Assembly (NCBI GenBank): GCA_030064795.1
Contig: JASJEI010000003.1
Span: forward strand, 10,328 to 74,327
Source of the DNA: Pleurocapsa sp. MO_226.B13
GTDB taxonomy: Bacteria; Cyanobacteriota; Cyanobacteriia; Cyanobacteriales; Xenococcaceae
Length of the DNA stretch: 64,000 nt
Direction: 5' to 3'
In this document: piece after piece, positions 1 to 10,921 of the stretch
Layout: every line of letters begins with the position of its first letter
Position numbering within the stretch: the stretch's first letter is position 1
Program-made: the position numbers and the translations under genes
Notes under the pieces: generated by a model
What the model saw: only the letters and a program-made list of their open reading frames with translations
Databases searched by the model: none
What the model was told of the DNA's origin: nothing

Positions 1-1
1 A

Positions 2-133
2 CATGAAGCATCCAAAGCCGACCAGGGTGGTAAATTTGTCGGCTTGGCTCTAGACGAAGACAATCAATCAGAATTAACCGACGAGCGAATTCAAGAATGG
101 ACGACACAGCTAAAGACTGAATTTGCTCTGTAA
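2..133 (+). CDS. 3' end of an unrecognised protein gene (partial)
   Basis: An open frame enters from the left edge and stops at TAA 131-133. The visible 43 residues are hydrophilic and acidic and end in KTEFAL. A stretch reading [12 protein letters not shown] looks like a folded strand-loop segment, but I do not recognise the family. A strong hairpin terminator follows three bases later, so this is the last gene of its transcript. The start and most of the protein lie outside the window. Confidence 0.6.
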   Translation, partial: HEASKADQGGKFVGLALDEDNQSELTDERIQEWTTQLKTEFAL

Positions 134-135
134 TT

Positions 136-154
136 AAAAAGCTTTGAGCTTTTT
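136..154 (+). terminator. Rho-independent terminator
   Basis: A perfect 8-bp stem (AAAAAGCT, loop TTG, AGCTTTTT) lies immediately after the stop codon of the truncated first gene. The right arm ends in a run of T. The A-rich left arm means it could also work for transcription on the other strand. Confidence 0.75.
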
Positions 155-266
155 GACAAGTTTGGGGATTCTCCTCTCCATATAGGGAAAAGTGTCCGAA
201 TATAATGAGCCAACATTATCCGTTGCTTTTCCCTTTTATTCTTACCGTTACTAGAATCATCTACTT

Positions 267-590
267 ATGCTGCATCTAGTCTTTTGTGTTGGTATTTGGA
301 CATTAATTTCTGCTTACATCTTCTGGCGGTTAATAGCGATCGCCACCAAGGCTTTTAATCATCTCAAACGCCTACATCAAATACCTTGTTCTCAATGTGC
401 TTATTTTACAGGGGACTACCGACTCAAATGTACGGTTAACCCGATGATTGCCATGTCAGAAACAGCAATTGACTGCCGAGATTTTATCAATAGCGATGCT
501 TTCCAACTAGATTTTGCCCATCGTCAGACTGCTTGTAGTGGTTGTCTGGCAAGAAAAAATCATAACCTTCAGTATTCCAGTTTAAACTAA
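267..590 (+). CDS. Small membrane protein with conserved-looking cysteines, function unknown
   Basis: 107 residues. The first 30 are hydrophobic (LVFCVGIWTLISAYIFWRL) and look like one membrane helix or signal anchor. The remainder is soluble and holds six cysteines in three places: CSQC near residue 41, single Cys near 54 and 69, and CSGC near 91. The paired CxxC motifs suggest metal or Fe-S binding or disulfides, which is inference. I have an impression of similar short cyanobacterial proteins but cannot name a family. It lies 10 bp before the alpha/beta hydrolase gene, so the two are probably co-transcribed. Confidence 0.7.
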   Translation: MLHLVFCVGIWTLISAYIFWRLIAIATKAFNHLKRLHQIPCSQCAYFTGDYRLKCTVNPMIAMSETAIDCRDFINSDAFQLDFAHRQTACSGCLARKNHNLQYSSLN

Positions 591-600
591 CCTACTTAAA

Positions 601-1374
601 ATGAAGATATCCCCTGAGACAGCACCAGTTTGGATTAATGCTAATCCTAGTTTTAAATACTTTAGCGGTCGAATCGTTCGTTATTTATCTCGACAAATCC
701 CCATCGCTTATTGGGAATATCATCAAGAGCCAGACGAATCGAGTTCAATGCAGATTGCTCTGATTTTACTTCATGATTATCTTAAATCTAAGTCTCAACC
801 AATCGATCTAATCGGTCATAGTACGGGTGGCTTACTAGGATTGATTTATGCTCGCAAATATCCTTGGAAAGTCAAATCATTGACGTTATTGGGAGTAGGT
901 TGTAATCCTGCAATTGACTGGCAAAGCCATTACTATCAGATGCGGAAACTTTTGCCTTGTTCTCAAGAAATGCTTTTGGCACGGATGGTACAGATGATGT
1001 TTGGTCATCAAAGCCGAACTCATGTTATCGATTTAGTTAATCTTCTTCAACAAGACTTATATACCGCGCCTACTGCCCATTCTCTTTATCAATTAGAGCG
1101 AGTCGATTCGGGACGAGTATCAGTGCCAATGATGGTTTGCGGTAGCGATAATGATGGCATAGTAGATCGCCCCGCTCTAGATGGATGGGCGGATTACTTA
1201 AAAGATGATGATGTATTGTGGACAAATCCCTTGGGACATCATTTCTTTCATTACTTCTTTCCCGAACAAACAGGCAGACAAATAATTAAATTTTGGCAAA
1301 GAGTCAACGCCCAAAAAACAAGCATCTCTCCTAAATCAAATATCTTAGAAGAGATTTGCAATCCTTTACTTTAG
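601..1374 (+). CDS. Alpha/beta hydrolase
   Basis: 257 residues with the marks of an alpha/beta-hydrolase fold. The nucleophile elbow GHSTGG is near residues 72-77, an acidic-residue strand ([10 protein letters not shown]) is near 180-190, and a late histidine (GHHFFH) is near 212. These would supply Ser, Asp and His. The segment before the elbow is short and lacks an obvious oxyanion HGG motif, so the true N-terminus could be truncated or start upstream. The substrate cannot be read from sequence. It follows the small Cys protein by 10 bp, and its stop overlaps the convergent Dps gene by 4 bp. Confidence 0.8.
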   Translation: MKISPETAPVWINANPSFKYFSGRIVRYLSRQIPIAYWEYHQEPDESSSMQIALILLHDYLKSKSQPIDLIGHSTGGLLGLIYARKYPWKVKSLTLLGVGCNPAIDWQSHYYQMRKLLPCSQEMLLARMVQMMFGHQSRTHVIDLVNLLQQDLYTAPTAHSLYQLERVDSGRVSVPMMVCGSDNDGIVDRPALDGWADYLKDDDVLWTNPLGHHFFHYFFPEQTGRQIIKFWQRVNAQKTSISPKSNILEEICNPLL

Positions 1375-1925
1375 TTAGCACCATTACCAACAAAAGCCAA
1401 AGTTAAACTGTCGTGAACGAGGAAATGCTGTAAATGATAAGCTCTTTCCTCAGTTTTGAGTAAAATTTGCTCGTAGAGGTAACGAGTAGCGCGATCGCCT
1501 AAACTTTCTGCCTGAGTTGCCTGTTGGCGTATTAATTGAATAATTGCTTGTTCTGCTGCTAGATCGTGTTCTACCATTTCCCGTTCGCCAAAAACACCAT
1601 CAGCTTCTTGCTCGAAGCAGCATAATTCAGCTAGCTTACTAAAACTTGCAGCAGGTATGCCACCCAAACCATTGAGTCGTTCGCCTATTTCATGGACGTG
1701 TTCTTGTACTTCGTCATAGCTTTCAGCGAAAAACTGGTGCAGTGAATAATATTCTGAACCTTCAACGACGAAATGATGTTTTTGATATTGCAAATATAAA
1801 GCCTGAAAACTCGACAGAACCGCATTAAAACCTTCGCAGACTGGTTCGGTAACGCTTTTGTCTAATAAAATTGGATTATCTTCTACATGACCAAACGGAC
1901 GTAACAAACCTGTGGTAGTGGACAT
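1371..1925 (-). CDS. Dps-family ferritin-like protein
   Basis: 184 residues, typical Dps length. Dps proteins form a 12-subunit shell that oxidises and stores iron and protects DNA from peroxide. The sequence shows the four-helix Dps pattern: the first-helix motif [10 protein letters not shown] near 50-60, SLHQFF near 65, and the [14 protein letters not shown] helix that carries ferroxidase-site acids. There is no Lys/Arg-rich N-terminal tail, so DNA binding is uncertain. The gene stands alone with about 300 bp upstream before the divergent CocE-type hydrolase. It is probably regulated by iron or peroxide, but I see no clear operator. Confidence 0.85.
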   Translation of the reverse strand: MSTTTGLLRPFGHVEDNPILLDKSVTEPVCEGFNAVLSSFQALYLQYQKHHFVVEGSEYYSLHQFFAESYDEVQEHVHEIGERLNGLGGIPAASFSKLAELCCFEQEADGVFGEREMVEHDLAAEQAIIQLIRQQATQAESLGDRATRYLYEQILLKTEERAYHLQHFLVHDSLTLAFVGNGAN

Positions 1926-2221
1926 AATCTTCTTCTCTCATTAAGTTAAGTTTATTGACAATATCAACCTAACACAAAACTGCTTATTGATAATTAAATA
2001 GTAACAACATTTGGTAATTAATTTCATGGTGAGATGATTTTTGAGGATATTTATAGATTTAAATCAATCATAACTATTGAAATTAACTAGCATTAATTAG
2101 AAAGCCAAAGGAAATTTATTGTTTCAGGAGGGAAAAGGCGATCGCTTTTTTCTGTAATAATTAAATAATTAACTCGATCGACGATAGGGTAATTGATGGT
2201 AACCACAAAATTGATTGTCTC

Positions 2222-3937
2222 ATGGTTAAGATCGTTAAATCTACAGCTTCTATGCAGACTCGTGATGGGATAAGGCTGGATGCAGATATCTATCGTCCCG
2301 ATACAGAGGAAGAATTACCAATTCTGTTAATGCGTCAGCCCTACGGACGGGAAATTGCTTCGACGGTAGTTTATGCTCATCCACGTTGGTATGCAGCCCA
2401 GGGTTATATTGTCGCGATCCAGGATGTTAGAGGTAGAGGAACATCTCAAGGGAAGTTCGATCTTTTTACTCATGAGGTTGCAGACGGTTGGGATACGATC
2501 GCCTGGGTATCGGAACTACCCCATAGTACGGGAGAAGTGGGGATGTATGGTTTTTCTTATCAAGGAATGACTCAACTATATGCAGCAGTAAATCAACCGA
2601 AGGCTTTAAAAGCGATCGCGCCAGCGATGGTAGCATACGATCTCTATACCGACTGGGCTTACGAAAATGGAGCTTTTTGTCTTTATGCCAATTTAGCTTG
2701 GGCAATCCAGTTAGCAGGGGAAACTGCCCGTTTGCGAGGGGATGAGGCTGCTTATCTGGAATTATATCGAGCCAGTCGAAATTTACCCCTCAATGAGCCA
2801 ATACCTGCCAATCCCGAACTGATGCGGAGGTTAGCACCCGATTCCTTTTATCATCAGTGGTTGAATAATTTTAATCCCGATGCCGAGTATTGGCAGCAGC
2901 GATCGCCAAAATATCTTTTAGAGAAGCTAGATTTACCGATGTTGCACGTTGGCGGTTGGTTCGATCCTTATCTGCGGGGTACATTAAATCTCTATCGGGC
3001 AATGGCAACTAAAAGCAAGCAACCACAGCATCTTTTGGTCGGCCCCTGGGCTCATCTTCCCTGGGGGAGAAAATTAGGTACGGTAGATTATGGGGTTGAA
3101 GCTCAAAATCCGATCGATCGGATCCAGATCCGTTGGTTCGACCATTTTCTTAAAGGTAAAGATACGGGACTTTTAACTGAATCTCCCATATGTTTATTTG
3201 AGATGGGGAGCAACCAATGGCGGGAGTGCGATCGCTTTCCCGATCGTCAGCAAGTTTATTATTTAGCCAGTGACGGTTTGGCGAGTATCAGAGAAGATAG
3301 CGGTATGCTGTGGCAATACGAAACAGAAGCCACAGATTCTCTTTCTCCCCGTGAATTATTAGAGATGGACTTAACTCAAGAAATTAGAGAATTTGAGAAT
3401 CATACCGATATTTTAGTTCACGATCCCTGGCGACCCGTACCAGCTTTGGGCGGACACGCTATTTTTCCTGGAGGTTCTTGCGATCGCAATCTTTTGGACT
3501 GTCGAAGTGATATCTTAACCTACACCTCTGCACCTTTAGAATCCGATCTGCACCTCGTTGGCGAAATTGCGATCGAAGTTTATTGTAGTGCAGAACAACC
3601 GAGCTTCGATCTATCTGCGGTTTTGTCTACCGTTCAACCCGACGGCAAAGTAATTAATTTTACTCAAGGTTATACTCGCGTACTCGCTCCTAAATTAGAA
3701 GCAATAAAAATAATCAAAATTCCGCTTCAGGCTACCTGTATGTGCCTAACTGCTGGAAATAGTTTGCGTCTTAGTCTTAGTTGCGCTTGTTTCCCCGCCT
3801 ATCCTGTCAATCCTGGTACGGGCAAATTACCTCACGAATCTCGTTTGATGGAGATGCAAATAATTACTCTCTCAGTTTATTCTGGTGCAGATTATCCCTC
3901 ACGAATCATCGCCAACTACTACTCTGTCAATAATTAA
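2222..3937 (+). CDS. CocE/NonD family hydrolase (X-Pro dipeptidyl-peptidase S15 type)
   Basis: 571 residues, the usual size. The N-terminal catalytic domain begins with the family signature MQTRDGIRLDADIYRP, then RQPYGR, then DVRGRGTSQG, and the nucleophile elbow GFSYQG near residues 110-115. A late DPW...GGH stretch leads into a C-terminal jelly-roll domain (about residues 400-571). This family hydrolyses acyl esters or amides (cocaine esterase, glutaryl acylase, X-Pro peptidase), and the real substrate is unknown. No secretion signal is evident. A start at Met-11 (2252), just before QTRDGIRL, is equally possible because no good ribosome binding site precedes 2222. Confidence 0.88.
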   Translation: MVKIVKSTASMQTRDGIRLDADIYRPDTEEELPILLMRQPYGREIASTVVYAHPRWYAAQGYIVAIQDVRGRGTSQGKFDLFTHEVADGWDTIAWVSELPHSTGEVGMYGFSYQGMTQLYAAVNQPKALKAIAPAMVAYDLYTDWAYENGAFCLYANLAWAIQLAGETARLRGDEAAYLELYRASRNLPLNEPIPANPELMRRLAPDSFYHQWLNNFNPDAEYWQQRSPKYLLEKLDLPMLHVGGWFDPYLRGTLNLYRAMATKSKQPQHLLVGPWAHLPWGRKLGTVDYGVEAQNPIDRIQIRWFDHFLKGKDTGLLTESPICLFEMGSNQWRECDRFPDRQQVYYLASDGLASIREDSGMLWQYETEATDSLSPRELLEMDLTQEIREFENHTDILVHDPWRPVPALGGHAIFPGGSCDRNLLDCRSDILTYTSAPLESDLHLVGEIAIEVYCSAEQPSFDLSAVLSTVQPDGKVINFTQGYTRVLAPKLEAIKIIKIPLQATCMCLTAGNSLRLSLSCACFPAYPVNPGTGKLPHESRLMEMQIITLSVYSGADYPSRIIANYYSVNN

Positions 3938-3948
3938 TTGATGGGTTG

Positions 3949-3984
3949 GGGGAAGCAGGGGAAGCAGGGGAAGCAGGGGAAGCA
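3949..3984 (+). repeat. Tandem 9-mer repeat (GGGGAAGCA, four units)
   Basis: Four head-to-tail copies of GGGGAAGCA followed by a degenerate AGGGAAG lie directly after the CocE-type gene. This is a short tandemly repeated repetitive sequence of the sort common in cyanobacterial spacers. Unit number probably varies among strains by slippage. Confidence 0.9.
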
Positions 3985-4154
3985 AGGGAAGATACTTATT
4001 AATATTTATCCCTCAAATCAATGTTGACAGACCACTATAGCACTCGAACTATATATTAGAACATCCATAAAACCTTTTGCGCCTTTGTGTCTTTGCGAGA
4101 GATAAAATTCATTGTCTCAACCTTTGCGGTCTTCTGCTATACCTGCACTGCTAA

Positions 4155-4179
4155 TAAAAAAACCAGCAACCAGTGCTGG
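4155..4179 (-). terminator. Terminator of secA
   Basis: Read on the minus strand: a 6-bp stem CCAGCA/TGCTGG with a 5-nt loop followed by at least seven T residues. It starts about 40 bp downstream of the secA stop codon and is a canonical intrinsic terminator. Confidence 0.85.
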
Positions 4180-4219
4180 CTTCTGTAAGTTATGCAGTTA
4201 TCGAACTTGTGGCTTTCTT

Positions 4220-7075
4220 TTATACTGCTTGAGGTTGAGGTTGGGGTGGTTGGGGTTGGGGTTGGAATTGGAACAGGGAGTAAACGACGTTACGACGAAT
4301 GTCGATCATCATCTCTAAGAACATTTCATAACCCTCTTGTTTGTACTCAATCAAAGGATCTTTTTGTCCGTAACCCCGCAGTCCAATCGACTCCCGCAAG
4401 GCATCCATCGCCTGGAGGTGTTCTCGCCAGAGAGTATCGATCTGTTGCAGGATAAAGAATCTTTCTGCTTGACGCATTAACCCAGGTTGCATACTGTCGA
4501 TTTGATGTTCTTTGATGTCGTAGGCTTTGCGGACTTCTTCACAAAGGAAGGTTTTCATCTCATTGACGGTCATGTCCTCTAGGTGTTCGGGTTCGACATC
4601 TTCCAAAAGATAGATAAACTCTTTGGCTTTATCAACTAATTTGTCCAGTTTCCACTCTTCAGGAGGTAATTCGGGATTAACATAAGCATCGACAATTTCG
4701 CCCATGGTTTTCTCGGCGTACTGGATTACCTGTTCCTTGAGGTCTAACCCCTCTAGTACCCGACGACGTTCGGCATAGATAGCCCGACGCTGGTTGTTCA
4801 TTACCTCGTCATATTCAAATACCTGCTTGCGGGTATCGTAGTAGAAAGTTTCCACTTTCTTTTGCGCCCCTTCTAGGGAGTTAGTCAGCATTTTAGACTC
4901 GATGGGCATATCGTCTTCTACTCGCATCATGTTCATCAAGCGTTCGACGCGATCGCCACCAAAGATTCGTAACAGGTTATCCTGTAAACTGAGGAAAAAT
5001 CTGGTCGAACCAGGGTCGCCTTGTCTGCCCGCCCGTCCGCGCAATTGGTTGTCTACCCGACGGGATTCGTGACGTTCCGTACCGATAACATGAAGTCCGC
5101 CATTGGCAATTACTTCATTGTGTTCGGCATCGGTGAATTTTTCGTATTCCTTGCGGATGACTTTATATGCTTCTCGCAATTTCTGCAATACAGGGTCGCT
5201 AACTGGAGCGTTTTCCGCTGCAACGGCAATTTTTTCTTCTGCTTCTAGTTCGGGTAGACTTTGTTCGCCATATTTTTGCACGGCAAATTTAACGGTTTCC
5301 TTAAGTAGATTTTCCGCTTCTGCCGATAGTTCGGTAGGAAAGATTTGCGGGGAAGCTTTCCAAGTTTTCACTTTCTTGCCATTACCACTAGCAGCAAAGC
5401 CTTTGGGAGAGTTTTTGCTAGTATTTATACCTGGAACGTTTGCCATTAAGCTATCATCTTCTGGGGCAACGATTTTGGGCATCAAATATTCCCTTACCTT
5501 TAATCTTGCCATGTAGTCGGCATTACCACCCAAGATAATATCCGTACCTCGTCCAGCCATATTGGTCGCAATGGTTACGGCGGTTTTACGTCCAGCTTGG
5601 GCAACGATTTCTGATTCCCGCTCTACGTTTTCGGGTTTAGCATTGAGTAGATTATGCTCGATCCCTCGTTGCTGTAGCAACTGAGAAATTAACTCTGATT
5701 TTTCGACGCTAGTCGTACCGACCAATACGGGACGACCTCTTTCATGCATATTAGCCGTGTCTTCAGCTACTGCTTGCCACTTACCAATTTCTTTTTTGTA
5801 AACGACATCGGAAAGATCTACTCGTTTGGAGGGTAGGTTAGTAGGAATAATTGTTACCTGTAAGTTATAGACCTTTTCAAATTCAGTTTCTTCTGTTTTC
5901 GCCGTACCAGTCATCCCCGCCAGGGTGGGATAGAGGAGGAAAAAGTTTTGATAGGTAATACTGGCTAAAGTTTGAGTTTCTTTTTGAATTGGTACGCCTT
6001 CTTTGGCTTCAATTGCCTGGTGTAAACCATCACTCCAACGTCTTCCTGCTAATACCCTACCCGTAAATTCATCGACGATAACCACTTCATCGTTGCGTAC
6101 CATGTAGTTAACGTCTTTGGTAAACAATTCTTTAGCTTTAATCGCGTTGGAGATATAGTGCGCCCAAGGATTTTCAGGGTCGTATAAATCGCTTACCCCC
6201 AGAATTTCTTCTGCACGGGCAAAACCTTCATCGGTCATCAGGATATTACGCGCTTTTTCATCTACCTCATAGTCGCCGATCCCCTCTTCACCGTTTACAT
6301 CTTCGTCGTAGTCTTCATCTTGTCTGACTAACTGTTCGGCTACCTGTGCTGCTAGAAGATATTTTTCTGTGGGACGTTCTACTTGTCCTGAAATGATTAG
6401 GGGAGTTCTAGCTTCGTCAATTAAAACTGAATCTACCTCGTCAATTACACAGTAGTTGAAGGGACGCTGAACCACTTCTTCCATCGAAACAGCCATGTTA
6501 TCCCGCAAATAGTCAAAGCCTAACTCGCTGTTGGTGGTATAGGTAATATCACAGGCGTAGTTTTTCTTTCTTTCTTGAGGACTCATACCTGCTTGAATTA
6601 GCCCTACGGTTAAGCCCAAGAAACGGTGGACTTGTCCCATCCATTCTGCGTCTCTTCTTGCTAGGTAGTCGTTAACCGTGACCACGTGAACCCCTTTACC
6701 TGTCAAACCATTAAGATAAGCGGGAAGCGTACACACTAAGGTTTTACCTTCCCCAGTCTTCATCTCCGCGATTTGCCCTTTGTGTAATACTATGCCTCCA
6801 AGTAACTGCACGTCATAGTGACGCATTCCCAAGACTCGAATTGCAGCCTCTCTGACTACGGCAAAGGCTTCGGGCAAAATCTCTTCGAGAATTTCGTTTA
6901 CTTCTTCATCGTTTTTGCCTTTAGCAATTTGCTCGCGAAATTCTGCTGTTTTAGCTTTTAGCTCTTCGTCAGACAGTTCTTTGATGTCTTCTTCCAGGAG
7001 GTTAATTTCTGCAACTAAAGGCTGGAATTTTTTTAGTTTGCGTGCATTAGGATCGCCTAGCAGTCTTTTCAGCAT
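4220..7075 (-). CDS. secA: Preprotein translocase ATPase SecA
   Basis: 951 residues, the full length for cyanobacterial SecA. SecA drives preproteins through SecYEG at the plasma and thylakoid membranes. It shows Walker A MKTGEGKT near residues 105-112, Walker [14 protein letters not shown] near 210, the SAT-like motif GMTGTA, and the helicase motif [11 protein letters not shown]. Cyanobacterial/plastid SecA carries an insertion between the two nucleotide-binding folds, seen here around residues 530-640. The C-terminus has no zinc-binding CxCxSG motif and ends in a Gln/Pro repeat ([14 protein letters not shown]). It is a single gene with its own terminator. SecE, its partner channel subunit, is encoded at 29.5 kb. 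Confidence 0.98.
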   Translation of the reverse strand: MLKRLLGDPNARKLKKFQPLVAEINLLEEDIKELSDEELKAKTAEFREQIAKGKNDEEVNEILEEILPEAFAVVREAAIRVLGMRHYDVQLLGGIVLHKGQIAEMKTGEGKTLVCTLPAYLNGLTGKGVHVVTVNDYLARRDAEWMGQVHRFLGLTVGLIQAGMSPQERKKNYACDITYTTNSELGFDYLRDNMAVSMEEVVQRPFNYCVIDEVDSVLIDEARTPLIISGQVERPTEKYLLAAQVAEQLVRQDEDYDEDVNGEEGIGDYEVDEKARNILMTDEGFARAEEILGVSDLYDPENPWAHYISNAIKAKELFTKDVNYMVRNDEVVIVDEFTGRVLAGRRWSDGLHQAIEAKEGVPIQKETQTLASITYQNFFLLYPTLAGMTGTAKTEETEFEKVYNLQVTIIPTNLPSKRVDLSDVVYKKEIGKWQAVAEDTANMHERGRPVLVGTTSVEKSELISQLLQQRGIEHNLLNAKPENVERESEIVAQAGRKTAVTIATNMAGRGTDIILGGNADYMARLKVREYLMPKIVAPEDDSLMANVPGINTSKNSPKGFAASGNGKKVKTWKASPQIFPTELSAEAENLLKETVKFAVQKYGEQSLPELEAEEKIAVAAENAPVSDPVLQKLREAYKVIRKEYEKFTDAEHNEVIANGGLHVIGTERHESRRVDNQLRGRAGRQGDPGSTRFFLSLQDNLLRIFGGDRVERLMNMMRVEDDMPIESKMLTNSLEGAQKKVETFYYDTRKQVFEYDEVMNNQRRAIYAERRRVLEGLDLKEQVIQYAEKTMGEIVDAYVNPELPPEEWKLDKLVDKAKEFIYLLEDVEPEHLEDMTVNEMKTFLCEEVRKAYDIKEHQIDSMQPGLMRQAERFFILQQIDTLWREHLQAMDALRESIGLRGYGQKDPLIEYKQEGYEMFLEMMIDIRRNVVYSLFQFQPQPQPPQPQPQAV

Positions 7076-7248
7076 AGTAGTTTTTATGAATAGTCGGGAT
7101 TTTTATCGATCTAATTATTTGCTTTCTAAGCTTCGATCGCTTAGTTAGTCAGCTGTCTTTAATATCATTTAATAATTCTATCATTTGCTCAGTTAGACAA
7201 GATTTAGGGATTTCTACCCATAAGCTAGGGAGTTCGGAGTTCATTGAT

Positions 7249-8412
7249 TTAAGAACAGGTATTAAAGATATCAAAGACAATTTGAATCGTACAGGCGATC
7301 GCCACTAGGGTAATAATCACTAAGGAAGATAAGATAGTGCTGGCAAAGGCTAGAGCTAAAATAAAAGCTGCTGCACCCAAGCGATAAAAGGTGAGAATAC
7401 GTTTGCATTTGGTTTGTCCTAGTTCGCAACTAGTCCAATGGAGATTGGAGAGAATCGCCATACATAATGCTACCGCCAGACAGAAGAGAATCTTTTCGCC
7501 ACTAGCTGAATCGTGTTGTAAGCCGTGAATCATTTTTTCGACTCCCACTCCCGTTGCAGTTAAGCCGATCGCCAGGGGAAGATGGGAATATAGCCAGGTA
7601 AGAGCAATTTTCATTTTGCCTTTTCTCATCGCGTGAAGGGGAGATTCATCCACCGTATCAAAGTACATCCACCAGAAACTAAAGGCAATTGATAAACCCA
7701 ACAAAGCGATCGCAATTCCCACGGGAGTCCATTCTCTCTCGGCTACACCACCGACTACGGCAACGATTGATTCTCCTAAAACGATAATGGTAAACAGTCC
7801 GATTCTTTCAGTAGTGTGGGACATATCAGGCGGGACTTTAGCTACTCTTTGTCCTGCTGTTAAGGGGGTGGCAAAATCAACAATTAATCCTAAACCCCAA
7901 AACAGAAACCGCCAGGGTAGAGGTATAAATACAGAAGCCAGCCAAAAGATAATGCTACCTGTAAAACCGATTCCATACCAGTTGGTTAATGGTCTTGCTT
8001 GAGGTACGTGATATCCCGCATGAAGATATTGACAGATCAATACCCCCCGAAAGGCAATATAGCTAAACGCAAAACCGACAGAGGTACTATCCAACCCATG
8101 ATGAATATTAGCAGCCATGGTAGCTGCGATCGCCATTTGCAACAGCGTAATCAAACGATCTACTAAGCCATCGTTATCAAATCGCGTATCGTAAAAGGTA
8201 GCCCCCACCCAACACCACCAGACAGGCACAAACAGTACCGCCAGTTTCGCCAAACCTCTAAAGGTAAAGTCTTCATGAAAATTATGAGCTAATTGGGCGA
8301 TCGCTACCACAAAAATCAAGTCAAAAAATAACTCTAACCAAGTTGCACTACGTTCCCCTTCTTCGCACTCTTCTCGCCGTAACTTTGGCGGTTGAAATAT
8401 AGCTCTAGTCAT
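7249..8412 (-). CDS. Low temperature requirement protein A (LtrA) family membrane protein
   Basis: 387 residues with about ten hydrophobic helices. The N-terminal signature ERSATWLELFFDLIFVVAIAQL matches the LtrA family, as does the later motif LFTIIVLGESIVAVVGG. LtrA-like proteins are polytopic membrane proteins of unclear biochemical role, named from a Listeria cold-growth mutant. The gene lies 170 bp downstream of the secA start on the same strand. It has no evident partner and is probably transcribed from its own promoter, with a 28-nt palindrome in its upstream spacer. Confidence 0.88.
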   Translation of the reverse strand: MTRAIFQPPKLRREECEEGERSATWLELFFDLIFVVAIAQLAHNFHEDFTFRGLAKLAVLFVPVWWCWVGATFYDTRFDNDGLVDRLITLLQMAIAATMAANIHHGLDSTSVGFAFSYIAFRGVLICQYLHAGYHVPQARPLTNWYGIGFTGSIIFWLASVFIPLPWRFLFWGLGLIVDFATPLTAGQRVAKVPPDMSHTTERIGLFTIIVLGESIVAVVGGVAEREWTPVGIAIALLGLSIAFSFWWMYFDTVDESPLHAMRKGKMKIALTWLYSHLPLAIGLTATGVGVEKMIHGLQHDSASGEKILFCLAVALCMAILSNLHWTSCELGQTKCKRILTFYRLGAAAFILALAFASTILSSLVIITLVAIACTIQIVFDIFNTCS

Positions 8413-8520
8413 TGGTCATTTGTCAGTTATTATTTACCAATTAATTTACCAGAACTATCAATTTTAGTTGACTAACGGATAATATTACTAAGCCAAGAAA
8501 AACACTAGCCACTAACTACT

Positions 8521-8548
8521 GTAGGGGCGATTTGCAAATCGCCCCTAC
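8521..8548. repeat. Perfect 28-nt palindrome
   Basis: GTAGGGGCGATTTG is followed directly by its exact reverse complement. The same architecture and length occurs at 36099-36126 (GTAAGGGCGTTTCG plus its complement). It lies in the spacer between the divergent ltrA-like and Uma2 genes. Such palindromes are dispersed repeats in cyanobacteria and can form cruciforms or hairpins in RNA. Confidence 0.9.
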
Positions 8549-8584
8549 TCAACCAATAATCTTACTTATGAAGTTTGACCCATC

Positions 8585-9220
8585 ATGTATGCAATTATTT
8601 CTCCAGAAAAAATTGAGATTCCAGCAGGTTCGGTATTAAAAATACCTGGAACTTGGTCGGACTACGAAGCCTTATCTCGGCAATTGGGCGATCGCTCTAT
8701 TCCCCGTCTCAAATATCGTCCTGGAGAAATTTGGTTAATGAGTCCTTTACCCGAACATGGTCGTAACGTCAGCTTACTGGCAGATATCGTCAAAGCAATG
8801 CTAGATCGTTTGAATAAAGAATATGAGTCATTTACTCCTATCACCATGAAATTACCCCAAACAAGCGGTATCGAACCAGATTATTGTTTCTATATTGATA
8901 ATTGGCAATCTGCTGCGGGAAAGAAAAGAATTGATTGGTCAGTCGAACCCGCACCCGATCTGGTCATTGAAATCGATATTACCAGCTACACAGATATAAA
9001 CGATTATCTACCCTATAAAGTCCCCGAAGTCTGGCTGTTTAAAAACGATCTGGTCACTATTTATTCTCTAGAAAGCGATCGATACACTGTTAAAAACCGT
9101 AGTCGTTTTTTCCCCAATCTTGCAGTTTTGGATTTAATTAATGACTGTTTCCAGTTTGCCAATCAGCGCAATACTAGTGCAGTAATACGGCAATTACGCC
9201 AGAAGTTAAACGCAAACTAA
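8585..9220 (+). CDS. Uma2-family (DUF820) putative restriction endonuclease-like protein
   Basis: 211 residues, usual for the family. Uma2/DUF820 proteins have a PD-(D/E)XK nuclease-like fold and are hugely expanded in cyanobacteria, with little functional data. Visible motifs: RPGEIWLMSP near 45, the catalytic-type acid pattern GIEPDYCFYIDN near 95, and PDLVIEIDIT near 123, then a VPEVWLF strand. It stands alone between the LtrA-like gene and a repeat-bearing spacer. The family commonly sits alone, and a role in DNA cleavage is only inferred. Confidence 0.88.
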   Translation: MYAIISPEKIEIPAGSVLKIPGTWSDYEALSRQLGDRSIPRLKYRPGEIWLMSPLPEHGRNVSLLADIVKAMLDRLNKEYESFTPITMKLPQTSGIEPDYCFYIDNWQSAAGKKRIDWSVEPAPDLVIEIDITSYTDINDYLPYKVPEVWLFKNDLVTIYSLESDRYTVKNRSRFFPNLAVLDLINDCFQFANQRNTSAVIRQLRQKLNAN

Positions 9221-9658
9221 AACTAAAGTTAATAACCAAAATATTAAATAATTAAGAATTTAATGATAAACATCACTTCACATGATATTATTTACATAAT
9301 GGGAAAGTATAGGCAAAGCTAACTTGCACCGTTCGAGCCTAATTACAGCAAGAGAAAACAACGCTACAGAATTAAAAGATTAAAAGCAAAAAACTTTGCC
9401 AATAAAACTATTCAGCCTTTTATCTGGCTTTAAGCAATAATTAACGAAACCAAGTAAACAACTTTCTTTGCTAGGGTCGAGATCGGGTTTTGCTAAGTTC
9501 AGACCAGAGAAAGAAACTAGAAAAAATTAGATTATGTTCCTAGGTTTTTCATTAAAGCATTAAATAACAATCGCCAACATTTTATGACGGTGGGCATTAG
9601 TAAATTATTTGGTCTTGCTGTAGAGATTTTGTCATGCCCACCCTACGTTTTTGGTGAA
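9221..9658. other. 438-bp spacer without a supported gene
   Basis: The spacer lies between the convergent Uma2 and thioredoxin genes. It is AT-rich with no convincing reading frame. Its only clear structure is the inverted repeat at 9589-9642. I looked for RNase P RNA and other large structured RNAs here and saw no recognisable core motif. Confidence 0.6.
9589..9642. repeat. Inverted repeat GGTGGGCAT...ATGCCCACC
   Basis: A perfect 9-bp inverted repeat with a 36-nt loop, followed by CTACG. The arm sequence (GTAGGGTGGGCAT on the complementary strand) is a widespread cyanobacterial dispersed-repeat end. It lies about 17 bp from the 3' end of the thioredoxin gene, so it may also act as a terminator between the convergent genes. 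Confidence 0.7.
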
Positions 9659-9976
9659 TTAAACCAAAGTACTCAAATGCTGAATTAACTGTGGTGCTTG
9701 GTGAACTCCTTCTATTTTTTCGGCTGGTTGACCATTTTTGAATAAAACTAGAGTGGGTAAAGCTTCAATTTGATATTTAGATGCTAGATTAGGATATTTA
9801 TCAGTGTCTATTTTGACTATCTGGAGGCGATCGCGTAAATGAACCCCCACCTGTTCTAAAATTGGAGCCATCATTTGGCAAGGGCCACACCAAGTTGCGT
9901 AAAAGTCTACCAAAACAGGAACATCAGTACTTGCCAATAAATCTTCAAAACTGGAAAATTGCTTTTTAACTGCCAT
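9659..9976 (-). CDS. Thioredoxin
   Basis: 105 residues, a complete single-domain thioredoxin. The redox site WCGPC is near residues 30-34, the cis-Pro motif ALPTLVLF is near 73-80, and the buried DFYATWC strand precedes the active site. It reduces disulfides of target enzymes using electrons from a thioredoxin reductase. Which class (m, x, y or other) cannot be fixed by eye. A GCGATCGC octamer lies just upstream of the start. It is transcribed away from fabG, with about 140 bp between the divergent starts. Confidence 0.95.
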   Translation of the reverse strand: MAVKKQFSSFEDLLASTDVPVLVDFYATWCGPCQMMAPILEQVGVHLRDRLQIVKIDTDKYPNLASKYQIEALPTLVLFKNGQPAEKIEGVHQAPQLIQHLSTLV

Positions 9977-10098
9977 GGCGATCGCTTTTTAAGTCTATAG
10001 ATATTAGGTTGCCAAGAGAAAATTAGTCTTAGGGACTAGTTAGCTTATATGATAGCTAAGTTAACCAGAAGTCATGATAATTCTATTTAGTTTCTTAA

Positions 10099-10884
<786 letters not shown>

Positions 10885-10921
10885 GCAAGTTGAGTTTGGA
10901 ATTCGGATTTAATAGTTTTGT

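Noticed and set aside
3949..3991. CRISPR-like repeat run
   Set aside because: The 9-bp units are directly adjacent with no spacers and no cas genes nearby; it is a simple tandem repeat.
4112..4455. Forward frames over the secA 3' end
   Set aside because: They cross the secA terminator and mirror the Gln/Pro repeat; no family features.
9221..9658. Large structured RNA such as RNase P RNA in the spacer
   Set aside because: No recognisable core motif was found; the only structure is a dispersed-type inverted repeat.
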